Assembly (NCBI GenBank): GCA_038141705.1
Contig: JAYQIQ010000004.1
Coordinates: 1,616,474 to 1,680,473 of the forward strand
DNA from: Eutrophomonas brisbanensis
GTDB lineage: Bacteria > Pseudomonadota > Gammaproteobacteria > Burkholderiales > Eutrophovitaceae
Reading direction: 5' to 3'
DNA length: 64,000 bases
Both the position numbers and the translations under genes were made by a program. This document shows positions 1 through 8,836 of the stretch, in pieces. How positions within the stretch are numbered: position 1 is the stretch's first letter; every line of letters begins with the position of its first letter. The notes below the pieces were generated by a model. It was not told the origin of the DNA. It made no database searches and saw nothing but the letters and a program-made list of their open reading frames with translations.

Positions 1-343
1 TAAATCCCATCCTATTTATAATTGCTTCGTCGTGGATAAGTCGGAAGAGACGTGGCCTGGGATTGCCCGGCTGAGGTTTCGGCGTTACGGTACCAATCTC
101 AAGAAATCCAAATCCAAGTGCTTGCAGAGCATTGAGGTGGCTTCCGTCTTTGTCAAATCCGGCGGCTAGCCCGATTCGGTTTGGAAATTCGAGGCCAAAC
201 AAATCTATGGGGTCCTCTACAAAATTTCTTTCTCTTGAAATCACCCTTGATTTGGTTAAAAGCCCGAGAGCCGTCATTGAAAGGTTATGGGCAACCTCTT
301 CATCAATTCTGAATAAAAAGTTTTTTATAAGCGGGTAAAGCAT
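1..343 (-). CDS. pyrD: Dihydroorotate dehydrogenase (quinone), N-terminal part
   Basis: Class 2 dihydroorotate dehydrogenase makes orotate at the inner membrane and passes electrons to quinone. Reading leftward from the ATG at 343, the frame stays open to the window edge and gives about 114 residues. They include the N-terminal membrane helix region (LYPLIKNFLFRIDEE), the FMN-site stretch NRIGLAAGFDKDG and the later motif EIGTVTPKPQPGNPRPRLFR, which are hallmarks of the family. The C-terminal two thirds lie outside the window. It starts 7 bases after the bpt stop codon, so bpt and pyrD are probably co-transcribed. Identification is secure. Confidence 0.93.
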   Translation of the reverse strand, partial: MLYPLIKNFLFRIDEEVAHNLSMTALGLLTKSRVISRERNFVEDPIDLFGLEFPNRIGLAAGFDKDGSHLNALQALGFGFLEIGTVTPKPQPGNPRPRLFRLIHDEAIINRMGF

Positions 344-349
344 TCGCGC

Positions 350-1089
350 CTAGAGTGGGGAACCACGCCCATCGAGTTGGACCCAGCGACCCGAAATTAG
401 CCCCTCAACAGGAGCGAATCCGGTTTTATAAGACATTTTCCTACTGTTTTTTATCCAGTATCCCAAGTACAAGTATGGAATACCTAACTTGATGCAGTAT
501 TCGATTTGCCAAAGTATCGAATACGTTCCAAGACTTAAATTGGGTTCGCTTGGATCAAAAAATGTGTAGACCGATGAAAGTCCTTCTAACAGGCTATCCA
601 CGATCGACACGATGGCTAATTTGTCATCCTTCTTAAATTCGATTAGCTGGGTTTTAACATTACTTTGTAACAAGAAGTGCCGATACTGCTCGCGGCTGTC
701 TTGATCCATTCCCCGCCAGCATGCCGCGCGGACTGGTACTTCAGATAGAGTTCGTAATGATCGGAGGAGTACTGGAGGTCAATTATCGTGGGAATCAAAT
801 CACGATTCTTCATCATGGTACGTCGATGAGTTCTATTTTTTTTAAATTCTTGGACTCTGATCCTAATTGGTATACATTCATTGCAAGAATCGCAGATTGG
901 ACGGTATGTAAATGCTCCACTTCGGCGAAATCCGTTTTTAACTAGATCCGAGTAGATATCAGCATTTATTGCACTGTTCGGTGTGGCCACCTGGGATCGC
1001 GCTAGCTTTTCATTCAAATAGCTGCATTGGTATGGGGCAGTTGAGTAGAACTGAAGGCTTGCAAATGGCCAGTCATTAAGATCACTCAT
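350..1089 (-). CDS. bpt: Aspartate/glutamate leucyltransferase, frameshifted
   Basis: Bpt moves leucine from Leu-tRNA to N-terminal Asp or Glu and so marks proteins for ClpAP degradation (bacterial N-end rule). The N-terminal part (start 1089) has CSYLNEKLARSQ and the Cys-rich PICDSCNECIPIRI stretch. The C-terminal part in another frame has the family core SSVYTFFDPSEPNLSLGTYS and YLYLGYWI..SRKMSYKTGF. The frame changes near 710-716, where one base appears to be missing (740 bases from start to stop; 741 would give 246 residues, a normal length). A sequencing error is more likely than decay because both halves are well conserved. It lies between aat and pyrD, a plausible operon of N-degron genes. 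Confidence 0.88.
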
Positions 1090-1124
1090 AATTTGAAAAC
1101 AAACCGTTTAAAACTCACATGATT

Positions 1125-1775
1125 TTAGTTTACCAGTTCTTGTAGAAGCGCTTCGAAATGCCTGCGAGAGACTAGCTCGGCACCAAGGCTGCGAAGGTGT
1201 GGCGAGTCGACTTGGCAATCAATCAAACAAATTCCTCTGGACATCAGATGATTTGTCAGATTTATCAGCGATATTTTTGATGCGTTTGGTTTTTCCGAAA
1301 ACATTGATTCACCGAAAAAAACTTTCCCTATACAGAGGCCATAGAGACCGCCTACTAGTTCTCCGTCTAGCCAGCTTTCGGCAGATATCGCTTTTCCTCG
1401 TTGATGTAATCTGCAGAATGTTTCACGCAGCGCACTTGTAATCCACGTATCTTCTCCATTATGTCTTTTCTTACCACATCGGTCTATCACCTCCTCAAAG
1501 CTATTATTCAATGTCACGTGAAAAAGGTTTTTTTTTCTGATTTGATTCATTGATCGAGAAATTCGTAACTTATCCGGATACAAAATAAGTCTCGGGTCAG
1601 GGGACCACCATAAGATTGGATTTCCCTCGGTATACCAAGGAAATATACCGAGTCTGTAAGCCGTGATGATAGTGTCTTCGCTTACGTCTTTGCCCGCAGC
1701 TAGTAACCCGTTTGGATCTGTTAGTGCATTCGCGGTAGGGGGAAACTCGTCTAAATTGCTGAGGTAAGGAATCAC
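1125..1775 (-). CDS. aat: Leucyl/phenylalanyl-tRNA--protein transferase
   Basis: Aat adds Leu or Phe from aminoacyl-tRNA to N-terminal Arg or Lys, making a primary destabilising residue for ClpS/ClpAP. The 216 residues cover the family: an FPP motif near residue 11, GLLAAGKDVSEDTIITAYRL, GIFPWY and the hallmark WWSPDPR near residues 56-62. Later come SAESWLDGELVGGLYG, IGKVFFGESMFS and the C-terminal IDCQVDSPHLRSLGAE. Start chosen at MIPYL, the usual N-terminus. It sits 35 bases upstream of bpt on the same strand, the classical pairing of the two N-end-rule transferases. Confidence 0.95.
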   Translation of the reverse strand: MIPYLSNLDEFPPTANALTDPNGLLAAGKDVSEDTIITAYRLGIFPWYTEGNPILWWSPDPRLILYPDKLRISRSMNQIRKKNLFHVTLNNSFEEVIDRCGKKRHNGEDTWITSALRETFCRLHQRGKAISAESWLDGELVGGLYGLCIGKVFFGESMFSEKPNASKISLINLTNHLMSRGICLIDCQVDSPHLRSLGAELVSRRHFEALLQELVN

Positions 1776-1883
1776 TTGCTGAAAGGAATTGTTCGGGAAC
1801 CATAAAGACCCCCTATGGAAAAACTTCTTATGAGCTGATACGATTTCTACACATATGATACTTCATTCTGATAGGAGCGTATC

Positions 1884-2471
1884 ATTCGCGAGTACGACAA
1901 TCTAGAAGATTTATTAGTAGCTAATCATGCATCGGCAGGCCCTGTTTCCGAATGGGTAAAGCGGTGGTCAAAAGTTGTTCCGCCCGGTGGAGAGGTTCTG
2001 GATGTGGCGTGTGGATCCGGAAGGCATTCTTTATATTTTGCAGGGTTAGGCCACAGTGTTTGTGCTGTGGACAAGCGCTCTGATCTGATCGCTTCGTTTG
2101 ATAAGTATCCAAATATTGTTTTTTCCGTCTGTGATTTGGAGAACGGATTTTGGCCGTTTACCGGAAGAACATTCGACTGTATTGTTGTAACGAATTATCT
2201 CCACAGATCATTATTTCCTTTCTTGATTTCTAGTCTCTCATCCAAAGGCGTACTGATCTACGAAACTTTCATGTTGGGTAACGAAATCTTTGGTAAACCT
2301 AGCAATCCAGATTTTTTGCTAACGCCAAATGAGCTGATCGATTACTTTGCAAGAGAATTAACGGTGATGGCGTTTGAGGCTGGACTTGTCGAGCAACCAA
2401 GGAGTGCAGTAATTCAACGAATCTGCGCCGTAGCTGGGGGCTATCCGTATCCAGGAAAAATAGAGATTTAA
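1884..2471 (+). CDS. Class I SAM-dependent methyltransferase with a non-standard start
   Basis: Motif I of a Rossmann methyltransferase is visible as EVLDVACGSGRHSLYFA, followed by the acidic end of strand 2 (VCAVDKRSD) and a motif IV-like FDCIVVTNYLHR. The substrate is unknown. The frame is open from just after the stop at 1872 but has no ATG, GTG or TTG until a GTG at 2004, which would cut away most of motif I. An AGGAG at 1873-1877 lies 6 bases before an ATT codon at 1884 (or 3 before ATC at 1881), so an ATT start or a lost start codon is inferred. It is divergent from aat and 53 bases upstream of dapA. Confidence 0.7.
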   Translation: MREYDNLEDLLVANHASAGPVSEWVKRWSKVVPPGGEVLDVACGSGRHSLYFAGLGHSVCAVDKRSDLIASFDKYPNIVFSVCDLENGFWPFTGRTFDCIVVTNYLHRSLFPFLISSLSSKGVLIYETFMLGNEIFGKPSNPDFLLTPNELIDYFARELTVMAFEAGLVEQPRSAVIQRICAVAGGYPYPGKIEI

Positions 2472-2524
2472 AGTTTTTAATACGGTAAAATCACGGATTT
2501 TTCAAGGCCGATCAGGGGGGTAAT

Positions 2525-3403
2525 TTGCTTAAGGGTAGCCTAGTAGCGATTGTCACGCCGATGTTTGAAAACGGCGAGATAGATTATGCTTCATTTGATA
2601 AGTTGATCGAGTGGCATATACAGGAGGGCACGCGCGGAATAGTGGTGGTAGGGACCTCTGGAGAGTCTCCCACCGTTTCTGTTGACGAGCATTCGCAGCT
2701 TATAGAGCATGCGGTGAATACGGTAAGCAAAAGGATTCCTGTAATCGCCGGTACTGGCGCTAACTCGACGGCTGAGTCAATTGAGTTAGCATCTTTCGCG
2801 CAAGGCGTGGGAGCGGACTACAGTTTATCCGTAGTTCCTTATTACAATAAACCCAGTCAGGAGGGTTTATATCAACACTTTAGGAAGATCGCTGAGTCAG
2901 TGTCTATGCCGCACATTCTCTACAATGTACCTGGGCGTACAGTTGCAGATCTTTCAAATGACACCACCCTGAAACTTTCTGAGATCGACAACATCGTAGG
3001 AATCAAAGATGCAACAGGAAACATGGCTAGAGCTGTCGATCTTCTCAGACGAAGGCCTGATGATTTTGCAATTTACAGTGGAGACGATGCTACGTTTATG
3101 GCGTGTATGATGCTTGGGGCGGAGGGGGTAATCTCAGTTACCGCAAACGTGGCTCCTTCGACCGTTCAAAAAATTTGCGAGGGGGTTTTGTCCTCGAATT
3201 ATGCTGACGCGGTCCGATTGAATAACAGTATCTCATTACTGAATGAGGTTTTATTTGTTGAAGCCAACCCTATTCCCGTGAAATGGGCTTTGTACAAAAT
3301 GAATAAAATTCATACTGGCATCCGGTTACCCTTGAGCCAATTGTCCGTGAAGTTTGAATCATTAGTTACTGAAGCATTAGATTTGGCGGGGATTATTCAT
3401 TAG
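2525..3403 (+). CDS. dapA: 4-Hydroxy-tetrahydrodipicolinate synthase
   Basis: DapA condenses pyruvate with aspartate semialdehyde, the first committed step of lysine and diaminopimelate synthesis. The 292 residues have the substrate loop GTSGESPT (43-50), Tyr133 in LYNVPGRT and the Schiff-base Lys161 in VGIKDATGN, followed by YSGDDA. All catalytic positions are present. The start is TTG with a strong G-rich Shine-Dalgarno just upstream (about 2512-2520). bamC follows after 32 bases, an order common in gammaproteobacteria, which supports the assignment of this block. Confidence 0.97.
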   Translation: MLKGSLVAIVTPMFENGEIDYASFDKLIEWHIQEGTRGIVVVGTSGESPTVSVDEHSQLIEHAVNTVSKRIPVIAGTGANSTAESIELASFAQGVGADYSLSVVPYYNKPSQEGLYQHFRKIAESVSMPHILYNVPGRTVADLSNDTTLKLSEIDNIVGIKDATGNMARAVDLLRRRPDDFAIYSGDDATFMACMMLGAEGVISVTANVAPSTVQKICEGVLSSNYADAVRLNNSISLLNEVLFVEANPIPVKWALYKMNKIHTGIRLPLSQLSVKFESLVTEALDLAGIIH

Positions 3404-3435
3404 TCTAGTTTGGATTTTACGTTTAACAATACAAT

Positions 3436-4586
3436 ATGAATAAGTTTGAGAATTTCCTCCTTTTGGGAATCGTTTTGACGCTGGTTGCCGGATGTAGCGT
3501 GTCTCCAACAGATCGCGCGAGAGTGGACTACAAGCAGCCGGATAAGCAAACGGTGACTGTGGATTCCCTCAAGATACCGCCAGAACTCACTAAATCCAAA
3601 ACTCGAAATAGGTATTCAATCCCGAGTAAGGACGGCTCCAATCTTTCGGATTACAAGGCTGGCATTAATACGCAAGCAGAGGGCACTCAAAGGCGTATTC
3701 TTCCAGAGGTTCCTGATGTAACCGTGAGGAGAGATGGGATATTTAGATGGCTAGAAATTGATCTCCCTGCTGAGGACGTGTGGGACACCATAAAACAGTT
3801 CTGGTTAGAAGAGGGTTTTATTATCGCTAGCGAAGATCCGGAATCTGGATTGTTGGAAACAGACTGGGCTGAGAACCGGGCAAAAATTGGTGGTGGAGTT
3901 ATTACCGATACGCTAAGCAAAATAGCACCTTTGCTTGTGACTTCTCCAGAGCGGGATAAGTATCGCACTCGTTTGGAGCGACTAGGCAATGATAAGACGG
4001 AGGTATTTTTATCTCATGAGGGTATGGCTCTTGTGGCCTCCACCTCTGGTGAGGTTGACCAGAGGAGAGCTAAGCCCAAATGGCAGAATCGGGCTCGAGA
4101 TCCCAATTTGGAAGCGGAGATGCTGTATCGGATGGTGGCGGCTTTCGGCGTCCCATCAGAAAGTTCAGAGATCGAAAAGATTGTGGTCGATGAAAAAGCT
4201 ATCTCGGGTGTAAATCCATTGCTCGTGGAGCTCAAAGAGAATGAGGGCGATTACTTCCTCCTTCTATCCTTCTCGTTTGAACAATCGTGGAGGAAAATTG
4301 GCCTCATCCTTGACTCGTTAGATTTCTCGATTGAGGACAAGAGCAGAGAAGAGGGAATCTTCTATATTAACTATAATGACCCGGATTCGAGGATAAAACC
4401 GAAGGGTCTTGCGAGGTTGGCATTTTGGAGGGATCGTGGGCATGTCGTTAGTCGTACAGAATACGTGTGTCTGCCTCGAAAAATTTGGAAACCAGTGAAC
4501 TAAGAGTTTTGGACTCGGAAGGACAGCAGTTGTCCGATGATACTGCGCTCAAAATCTTGAGAGTTATAAGAGAGCAGTTAATCTAG
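3436..4586 (+). CDS. bamC: Outer membrane assembly lipoprotein BamC, frameshifted near its C-terminus
   Basis: BamC is a lipoprotein of the BAM complex that inserts beta-barrel proteins in the outer membrane. There is a lipobox LVAGC with Cys20, an unstructured lid stretch, then two helix-grip domains (WLEIDLPAEDVWDTIKQFW around residue 104, and YFLLLSFSFEQSWRKIGLILD). The main frame ends at 4503. A second frame continues from about 4465 with ASKNLETSELRVLDSEGQQL and ILRVIREQL to a stop at 4586, which is the usual BamC tail. One base is missing near 4464 (1,151 bases; 1,152 gives 383 residues). It follows dapA. Sequencing error favoured. Confidence 0.9.
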
Positions 4587-4602
4587 CGTAGGCGGGGAAG
4601 TA

Positions 4603-5367
4603 TTGCGATTCACCCTTTTAGGTAGTGGTAGTGCTGGCAACTGTTTGGTGGTTAATAGTGGGACATCCACAGTACTTGTCGATTGTGGATTAAGTTTCCA
4701 AGAGACAAAACGCCGTTTAACTGCCAGAGATGTTTCTTTGACGGATATCGATGCAATCCTGGTTACTCATGAGCACGGCGACCATTCCGGTGGGGTTTTT
4801 ACACTTGCAAAGAAAATAGATATTCCAATTTGGTGTACCTCTGGGACTTCTCAGGCGACCATGGCAATGGAACAAGCTAATTCAGTGAACGAAATAATTG
4901 GATTTTCTAAGTTTGAAGTTGGTGCGTTAAAAATAAAACCGTATCCAGTCCCGCATGACGCTCTGGAGCCTAGCCAGTTCACGTTATCCGATGGTCAATT
5001 TAAGTTGGGTATTCTCACGGACGCCGGTGCGGTGACCGCACATATGCTCGAAAACCTGTGTGATTGTGATGCTCTCGTGCTCGAGTTCAATCATGATGAG
5101 AATTTATTATTAAAATCTTCCTATCCTGCCGCACTAAAAAATAGAATTGCTGGAGGTTTTGGGCACCTAAGCAATACGGCTGCCAAAGATTTTTTGAGGA
5201 AACTTATTAATCCGAAACTTAAATTCGTATTGGCGGCACACCTTTCAGAAACTAATAATTCTGAGGATTTAGTAAGGGGCTTACTTGGCGAAGTTCTCCA
5301 TGAAAGAGAGATCGCATACGCGATCGCTAGTCAGCACGATGGTTCCGATTGGATAGAAATTAGCTAA
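4603..5367 (+). CDS. MBL-fold metallo-hydrolase (YycJ/WalJ-like)
   Basis: This 254-residue protein is a metallo-beta-lactamase-fold hydrolase. GSGSAGNCL opens the fold, the metal motif HEHGDH is at residues 56-61, and later ligand candidates are in PVPHDALEPS, GILTDAG, GHLSNTAA and the closing AAHLSETNNS. The arrangement fits the YycJ family of phosphodiesterase or 5'-exonuclease-like enzymes found next to dapA-bamC in many gammaproteobacteria. The substrate cannot be told from sequence. The start is TTG at 4603 preceded by GGGGAAG. It runs into convergent roxA with only 4 bases between them. Confidence 0.85.
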   Translation: MRFTLLGSGSAGNCLVVNSGTSTVLVDCGLSFQETKRRLTARDVSLTDIDAILVTHEHGDHSGGVFTLAKKIDIPIWCTSGTSQATMAMEQANSVNEIIGFSKFEVGALKIKPYPVPHDALEPSQFTLSDGQFKLGILTDAGAVTAHMLENLCDCDALVLEFNHDENLLLKSSYPAALKNRIAGGFGHLSNTAAKDFLRKLINPKLKFVLAAHLSETNNSEDLVRGLLGEVLHEREIAYAIASQHDGSDWIEIS

Positions 5368-5371
5368 TTAA

Positions 5372-6508
5372 TTAATCAGCTAACCGTAATAAAATCCAAT
5401 TACGCTTCGCGAATTCGAATAGCAATTTTTTCGTCTCAGTGTGTAAAGTCTTTGGTTCTTCTATCGATCTGGAGTCTGCGATTCGCTTTAAATTGTCTAT
5501 CGTTTTGTTTTCAAGTGTCAATGTTTGCCCCGCAATAAAAAAATAATTTCCCGAGTACATCATTCGAACGCTTGGGTTGACTTCGTAAAGCCCTTTGTGA
5601 AGCCCATTCCAAAATGTCTTCCACGTGATGGTTTTTGGGGGGGTATCATCCTGATCGTCGTTTGACATGGATAGATTCTCGCCAAGAAATATACGGACAT
5701 CATCTTTATTCCAACGAAGTCTATCCAATATTTGATTTGTGTCCCTAACAAGTTTATTAGGGATTTTTCCTGGGTAATTTGTGGGTAGGATATTAGGATC
5801 TGTGTATTTCTTTTCGATGAGTTTTTTTCCATCGAGATAATCCAGGAAGTCGACTTTTAATCTTGTGAAGTCGGGCGCTCTAAATCCAACCGAAAATGTA
5901 AAGGCGTTACTGTCTCCGACACCATGGTGTGCAAAATGAGGCGGCAAATACAGGATGTCTCCTTTTTCGAGTGTGCAATGACCTTCTAGATTGAAGTTTT
6001 TTAAGATTTTTAAATCTGAATTCTGTACAAGCTGGCCATCATGCCGCGAGCTAACTTGCCAGGTTCTGCGCCCGTTTCCTTGAACGAGAAACACATCGTA
6101 GGAATCAAAATGTGGCCCAACGCTGCCACCGGGGGTAGAGAAGCTAACCATGACGTCATCTAAACGAGCGTAAGGTAAGAATGAATATTTTTGTAGTAGA
6201 GCTGCCGCTCTGCGATCAACACAGTTGATCCCTTGTACTAAAAAAGTCCAGTCTCGATTCGGTAATGACTTTATAAATTTCTGCGAGACCGGTCCGTAGC
6301 GGACGGAGTATCGCGATCCCTCTCTACGAATAAATCTAGTGGGACATTTCGGATCTTGCGAATGACGAATTAGGTCATCGAGCGTTAAGCCCAAAAAATT
6401 ATCATCGATTCCCTCTCTGATTAAAAGTGGTTGTTTTTGCCAATAATCTTTTAAAAAATTCTTGGGAGTAAGATTTCCTAGGTGTTTTAGTTTTTTATTA
6501 CCTGGCAT
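5372..6508 (-). CDS. roxA: Ribosomal protein uL16 arginine hydroxylase (JmjC/cupin)
   Basis: RoxA (YcfD) is a 2-oxoglutarate/Fe(II) oxygenase that hydroxylates an arginine of ribosomal protein L16. Of 378 residues, the N-terminal part has the family signature YWQKQPLLIRE. The JmjC core holds HFD at residues 133-135 (iron ligands His and Asp) within PGGSVGPHFDSYDVFLVQ, followed by GRRTWQV. The third His is in YLPPHFAHHG. A winged-helix C-terminal domain follows. The longer reading frame begins with a TTG at 6571; the ATG at 6508 (MPGNKK) fits the family better. It is divergent from slyD, with a 95-base shared promoter region. Confidence 0.88.
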   Translation of the reverse strand: MPGNKKLKHLGNLTPKNFLKDYWQKQPLLIREGIDDNFLGLTLDDLIRHSQDPKCPTRFIRREGSRYSVRYGPVSQKFIKSLPNRDWTFLVQGINCVDRRAAALLQKYSFLPYARLDDVMVSFSTPGGSVGPHFDSYDVFLVQGNGRRTWQVSSRHDGQLVQNSDLKILKNFNLEGHCTLEKGDILYLPPHFAHHGVGDSNAFTFSVGFRAPDFTRLKVDFLDYLDGKKLIEKKYTDPNILPTNYPGKIPNKLVRDTNQILDRLRWNKDDVRIFLGENLSMSNDDQDDTPPKTITWKTFWNGLHKGLYEVNPSVRMMYSGNYFFIAGQTLTLENKTIDNLKRIADSRSIEEPKTLHTETKKLLFEFAKRNWILLRLAD

Positions 6509-6603
6509 TGGCGAAGTCCAGTAAAACAGCTCTGCTCGCAAAGCTGTTGCTATTGAAGATAAGCGATACAATACAGCAAGCTACTCGAGGAGTTCTTAAA
6601 AAT

Positions 6604-7083
6604 ATGGATATCAAAAAAAATGCTGCTGTCTCTATTGAATACCAACTGTTTGATCTGCAGGGCAAGCTTATTGAAAAGACCTCAAATCCCATTGTCTATC
6701 TTCATGGTGGCTATCATGGAATTTTTGAGATTGTTGAGAAAGCGCTTGAAGGAAAGAAAGTAGGAGACTCAGTAGAAGTCAGAATGGAACCCGACCAAGC
6801 CTTTGGTGATTTCGATGAGAAGTTAATATTGATTGAGCCGAGAGATAAATTTCCTGCAGATGTCAAAGTAGGTATGCAATTTCAGGGCCACAAAGAGGAG
6901 TCCGGTGGGACGGCGTTATACACAGTCACCGAGATCGCTGAAGATAAAGTTGTCGTTGATGGAAACCACCCGCTGGCTGGAGTTGGGCTGCTCTTCAAGT
7001 GCGAGGTTAAATCCATAAGAGCTGCTACAGCCGAAGAAATCTCGCATGGGCATGTCCATGGTGAAGGTGGCCATCATCACTAA
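6604..7083 (+). CDS. slyD: FKBP-type peptidyl-prolyl isomerase SlyD
   Basis: SlyD is a cytoplasmic prolyl isomerase, chaperone and nickel-binding protein. The 159 residues show an FKBP half-domain, the IF chaperone insert (VEVRMEPDQAFGDFDEKLI), the return strand DGNHPLAGVGLLFKCEV and a short metal-binding tail HGHVHGEGGHHH. The reading frame extends upstream to 6508, but MDIKKNAAVSIEYQL is the normal N-terminus and follows GAGGAGTTC at 6588-6596. The histidine tail is shorter than in E. coli. The gene is convergent with the PQQ-associated ABC permease. Confidence 0.93.
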   Translation: MDIKKNAAVSIEYQLFDLQGKLIEKTSNPIVYLHGGYHGIFEIVEKALEGKKVGDSVEVRMEPDQAFGDFDEKLILIEPRDKFPADVKVGMQFQGHKEESGGTALYTVTEIAEDKVVVDGNHPLAGVGLLFKCEVKSIRAATAEEISHGHVHGEGGHHH

Positions 7084-7111
7084 GAATCGGACTTCGTTAG
7101 CTGGCCTTGGT

Positions 7112-7912
7112 TTAGTTTTTTGCTCTCGTAAGTGTGCCGATGAGCGTTGATCGGGTGCTCTCGCGTCCAAATTGCCAACTGGAAATGGCTAGAGCAAATA
7201 TCGTGAACAGAGCTAGGATTATGCAGTCGAGCATCATAGAAAAGTCGACCGAATGGCCACTTCCGGTATGTGCTGCGTGCTTTAGAAGATCTACGCCGTA
7301 AGTAAAAGGGTTGATGATGGTTATCCATTGGATCTCAGCAGGGAGTGTGCTTACCGGATAGAGAGCACCGCTAAGAAAGAAAACTGGGAAGATTACAAAA
7401 TTCATGATCGCCGCGAAATTGTCTAGCGACTTGGATATGGCTGCCGTAAGCATTCCAAGGCCAGAGCAAGCTAGAGCTGTGAGGATAACTGCAGCCACGA
7501 ACTCGACCGATGCGAGTTGGCTCAGACCGGTTAACCCCGATATCACGAGAATTATGCATAAGATAAATCCTTGAATCATCCCGGCTATAGTTGCAGATAG
7601 CATTTTGCTCAAGCTGATCCAATAGCTCGGAAGTGGAGCAATTACCATCATTCTCATAACTCCCGATTCTTTGTCATAGACGGTAGTTAACGCTGATAGC
7701 ATAGCGCCAAAGAGAAGAGTCATTGCTAATATTCCTTGGATGATAAATTCTTTATATGAACCGGGCTGTTGATTCTCTGTAATCGATCCAATGCCACCTC
7801 CAATAATGAATAGCCAAATCAGAGGCCGAACCGTAGATGCAAGAAGTCTGGATTTTTGCCTGATGGTTTTTCTTAATTCGCGTGCCATGACTGCTGAAAG
7901 AGCTCTGATCAT
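7112..7912 (-). CDS. ABC-2 type permease of the PQQ-linked alcohol oxidation group
   Basis: This integral membrane protein of about 266 residues has six predicted helices (such as PLIWLFIIGGGIG, LAMTLLFGAMLSAL, MIQGFILCIILVISG and FVIFPVFFLSGALYPV) and the ABC-2 motif GVMRMMVIAPLP. It should form the channel for the ATPase encoded just upstream. The ATG at 7912 overlaps the true stop of the ATPase gene (ATGA), so the two are translationally coupled. ABC pairs of this type sit beside pqq and alcohol dehydrogenase genes in many proteobacteria (PedC-like, TIGR03861-like by recollection). The substrate is unknown; PQQ or a toxic alcohol product is possible. Confidence 0.82.
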   Translation of the reverse strand: MIRALSAVMARELRKTIRQKSRLLASTVRPLIWLFIIGGGIGSITENQQPGSYKEFIIQGILAMTLLFGAMLSALTTVYDKESGVMRMMVIAPLPSYWISLSKMLSATIAGMIQGFILCIILVISGLTGLSQLASVEFVAAVILTALACSGLGMLTAAISKSLDNFAAIMNFVIFPVFFLSGALYPVSTLPAEIQWITIINPFTYGVDLLKHAAHTGSGHSVDFSMMLDCIILALFTIFALAISSWQFGRESTRSTLIGTLTRAKN

Positions 7913-8816
7913 GTCGTCAAATCTCCCGAGGAAGAAATCCAAAGGAATACATCATTCAAATTTGTTTTCCTAACCAAGATTTTAGATTGATGTCCAGCTA
8001 GTCTTTTTCTAATCTCATCGAAAGTGGCTTCTCGGTTTGACCGAATGAGAAGGGCGTTGGAATCAACTATGTACTCGGAATTTTTAGACCAAGGAGGTTA
8101 ACTACTTCTTCAGGCTTGTCGTCTTCAATTTCGATAATTTCATCGCCAAGTCGATCAATCAACTCCTGCGGCGCTCCAACCTCCACCATCCTCCCTTTTC
8201 TGATGAAGCAAACTCGATCACAAGGTGTCGCCTCCTCGAGATAATGGGTCGTTAGAATCACTGTCAGTTTTTCTTCGGCAATCAATTGCTGTACGAAGCG
8301 CCATATTTTCCGTCTGCTGGGAAGGTCAAGGCCAACGGTGGGCTCATCAAGGAACAGAATTTTGGGTTTATGTAGAACTCCTCTAATTAAGTCAACCGCT
8401 CTTCGCATTCCACCTGAGAGCCTCGCTACGGGTGATCGTTTTTTATCCGAAAGATCAAATAGCTTTAGTAAAGAATTTATCCGGTCATCGGCAGTTCTTC
8501 TGGGAATGCCATACAGGGCTGCAGAGAAACTCAAATTCTCATAGACCGTCATCGTGCGATCGAGCGCAGACTCTTGAAATACCAAACCGATATTTTTTCT
8601 AACGACGATTGGTTTTCTTAAGACATCGACACCATCAATTGTGATCTGCCCACTAGTCGGTAGACTAAGCGTCGACAGCATGTGGATCGTTGTGGTTTTC
8701 CCGGATCCGTTTGGCCCCAAGAGCCCGAAAAACTGTCCCTCGGGTATGTCTAGGTCCAAGTTATCTACGGCTAACGTGTCTTCAAACTTCTTACTAAGTC
8801 CTTTTGCCGAGATCAT
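7909..8816 (-). CDS. ABC transporter ATP-binding protein, PQQ-linked, frameshifted at the 3' end
   Basis: The nucleotide-binding protein has Walker A GPNGSGKT (residues 35-42), Q-loop LVFQESALD, signature LSGGM, Walker B ILFLDEPTVGLD and the H-loop TTHYLEEA. The first frame ends at 8067. The next frame carries on with DSNALLIRSN and RKTNLNDVFLWISS, the typical C-terminal tail of DrrA/NodI-like ATPases, to a stop at 7909. One base is missing near 8056 (908 bases; 909 would give 302 residues). It is followed by its permease with an ATGA overlap and lies 20 bases downstream of pqqE. Confidence 0.87.
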
Positions 8817-8836
8817 GTTTGTAAGTTTTTACAAAT

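Noticed and set aside
6508..6603. Longer N-terminus for slyD
   Set aside because: The added 32 residues do not resemble SlyD and overlap the divergent promoter; MDIKKNAAVSIEY is the family N-terminus.
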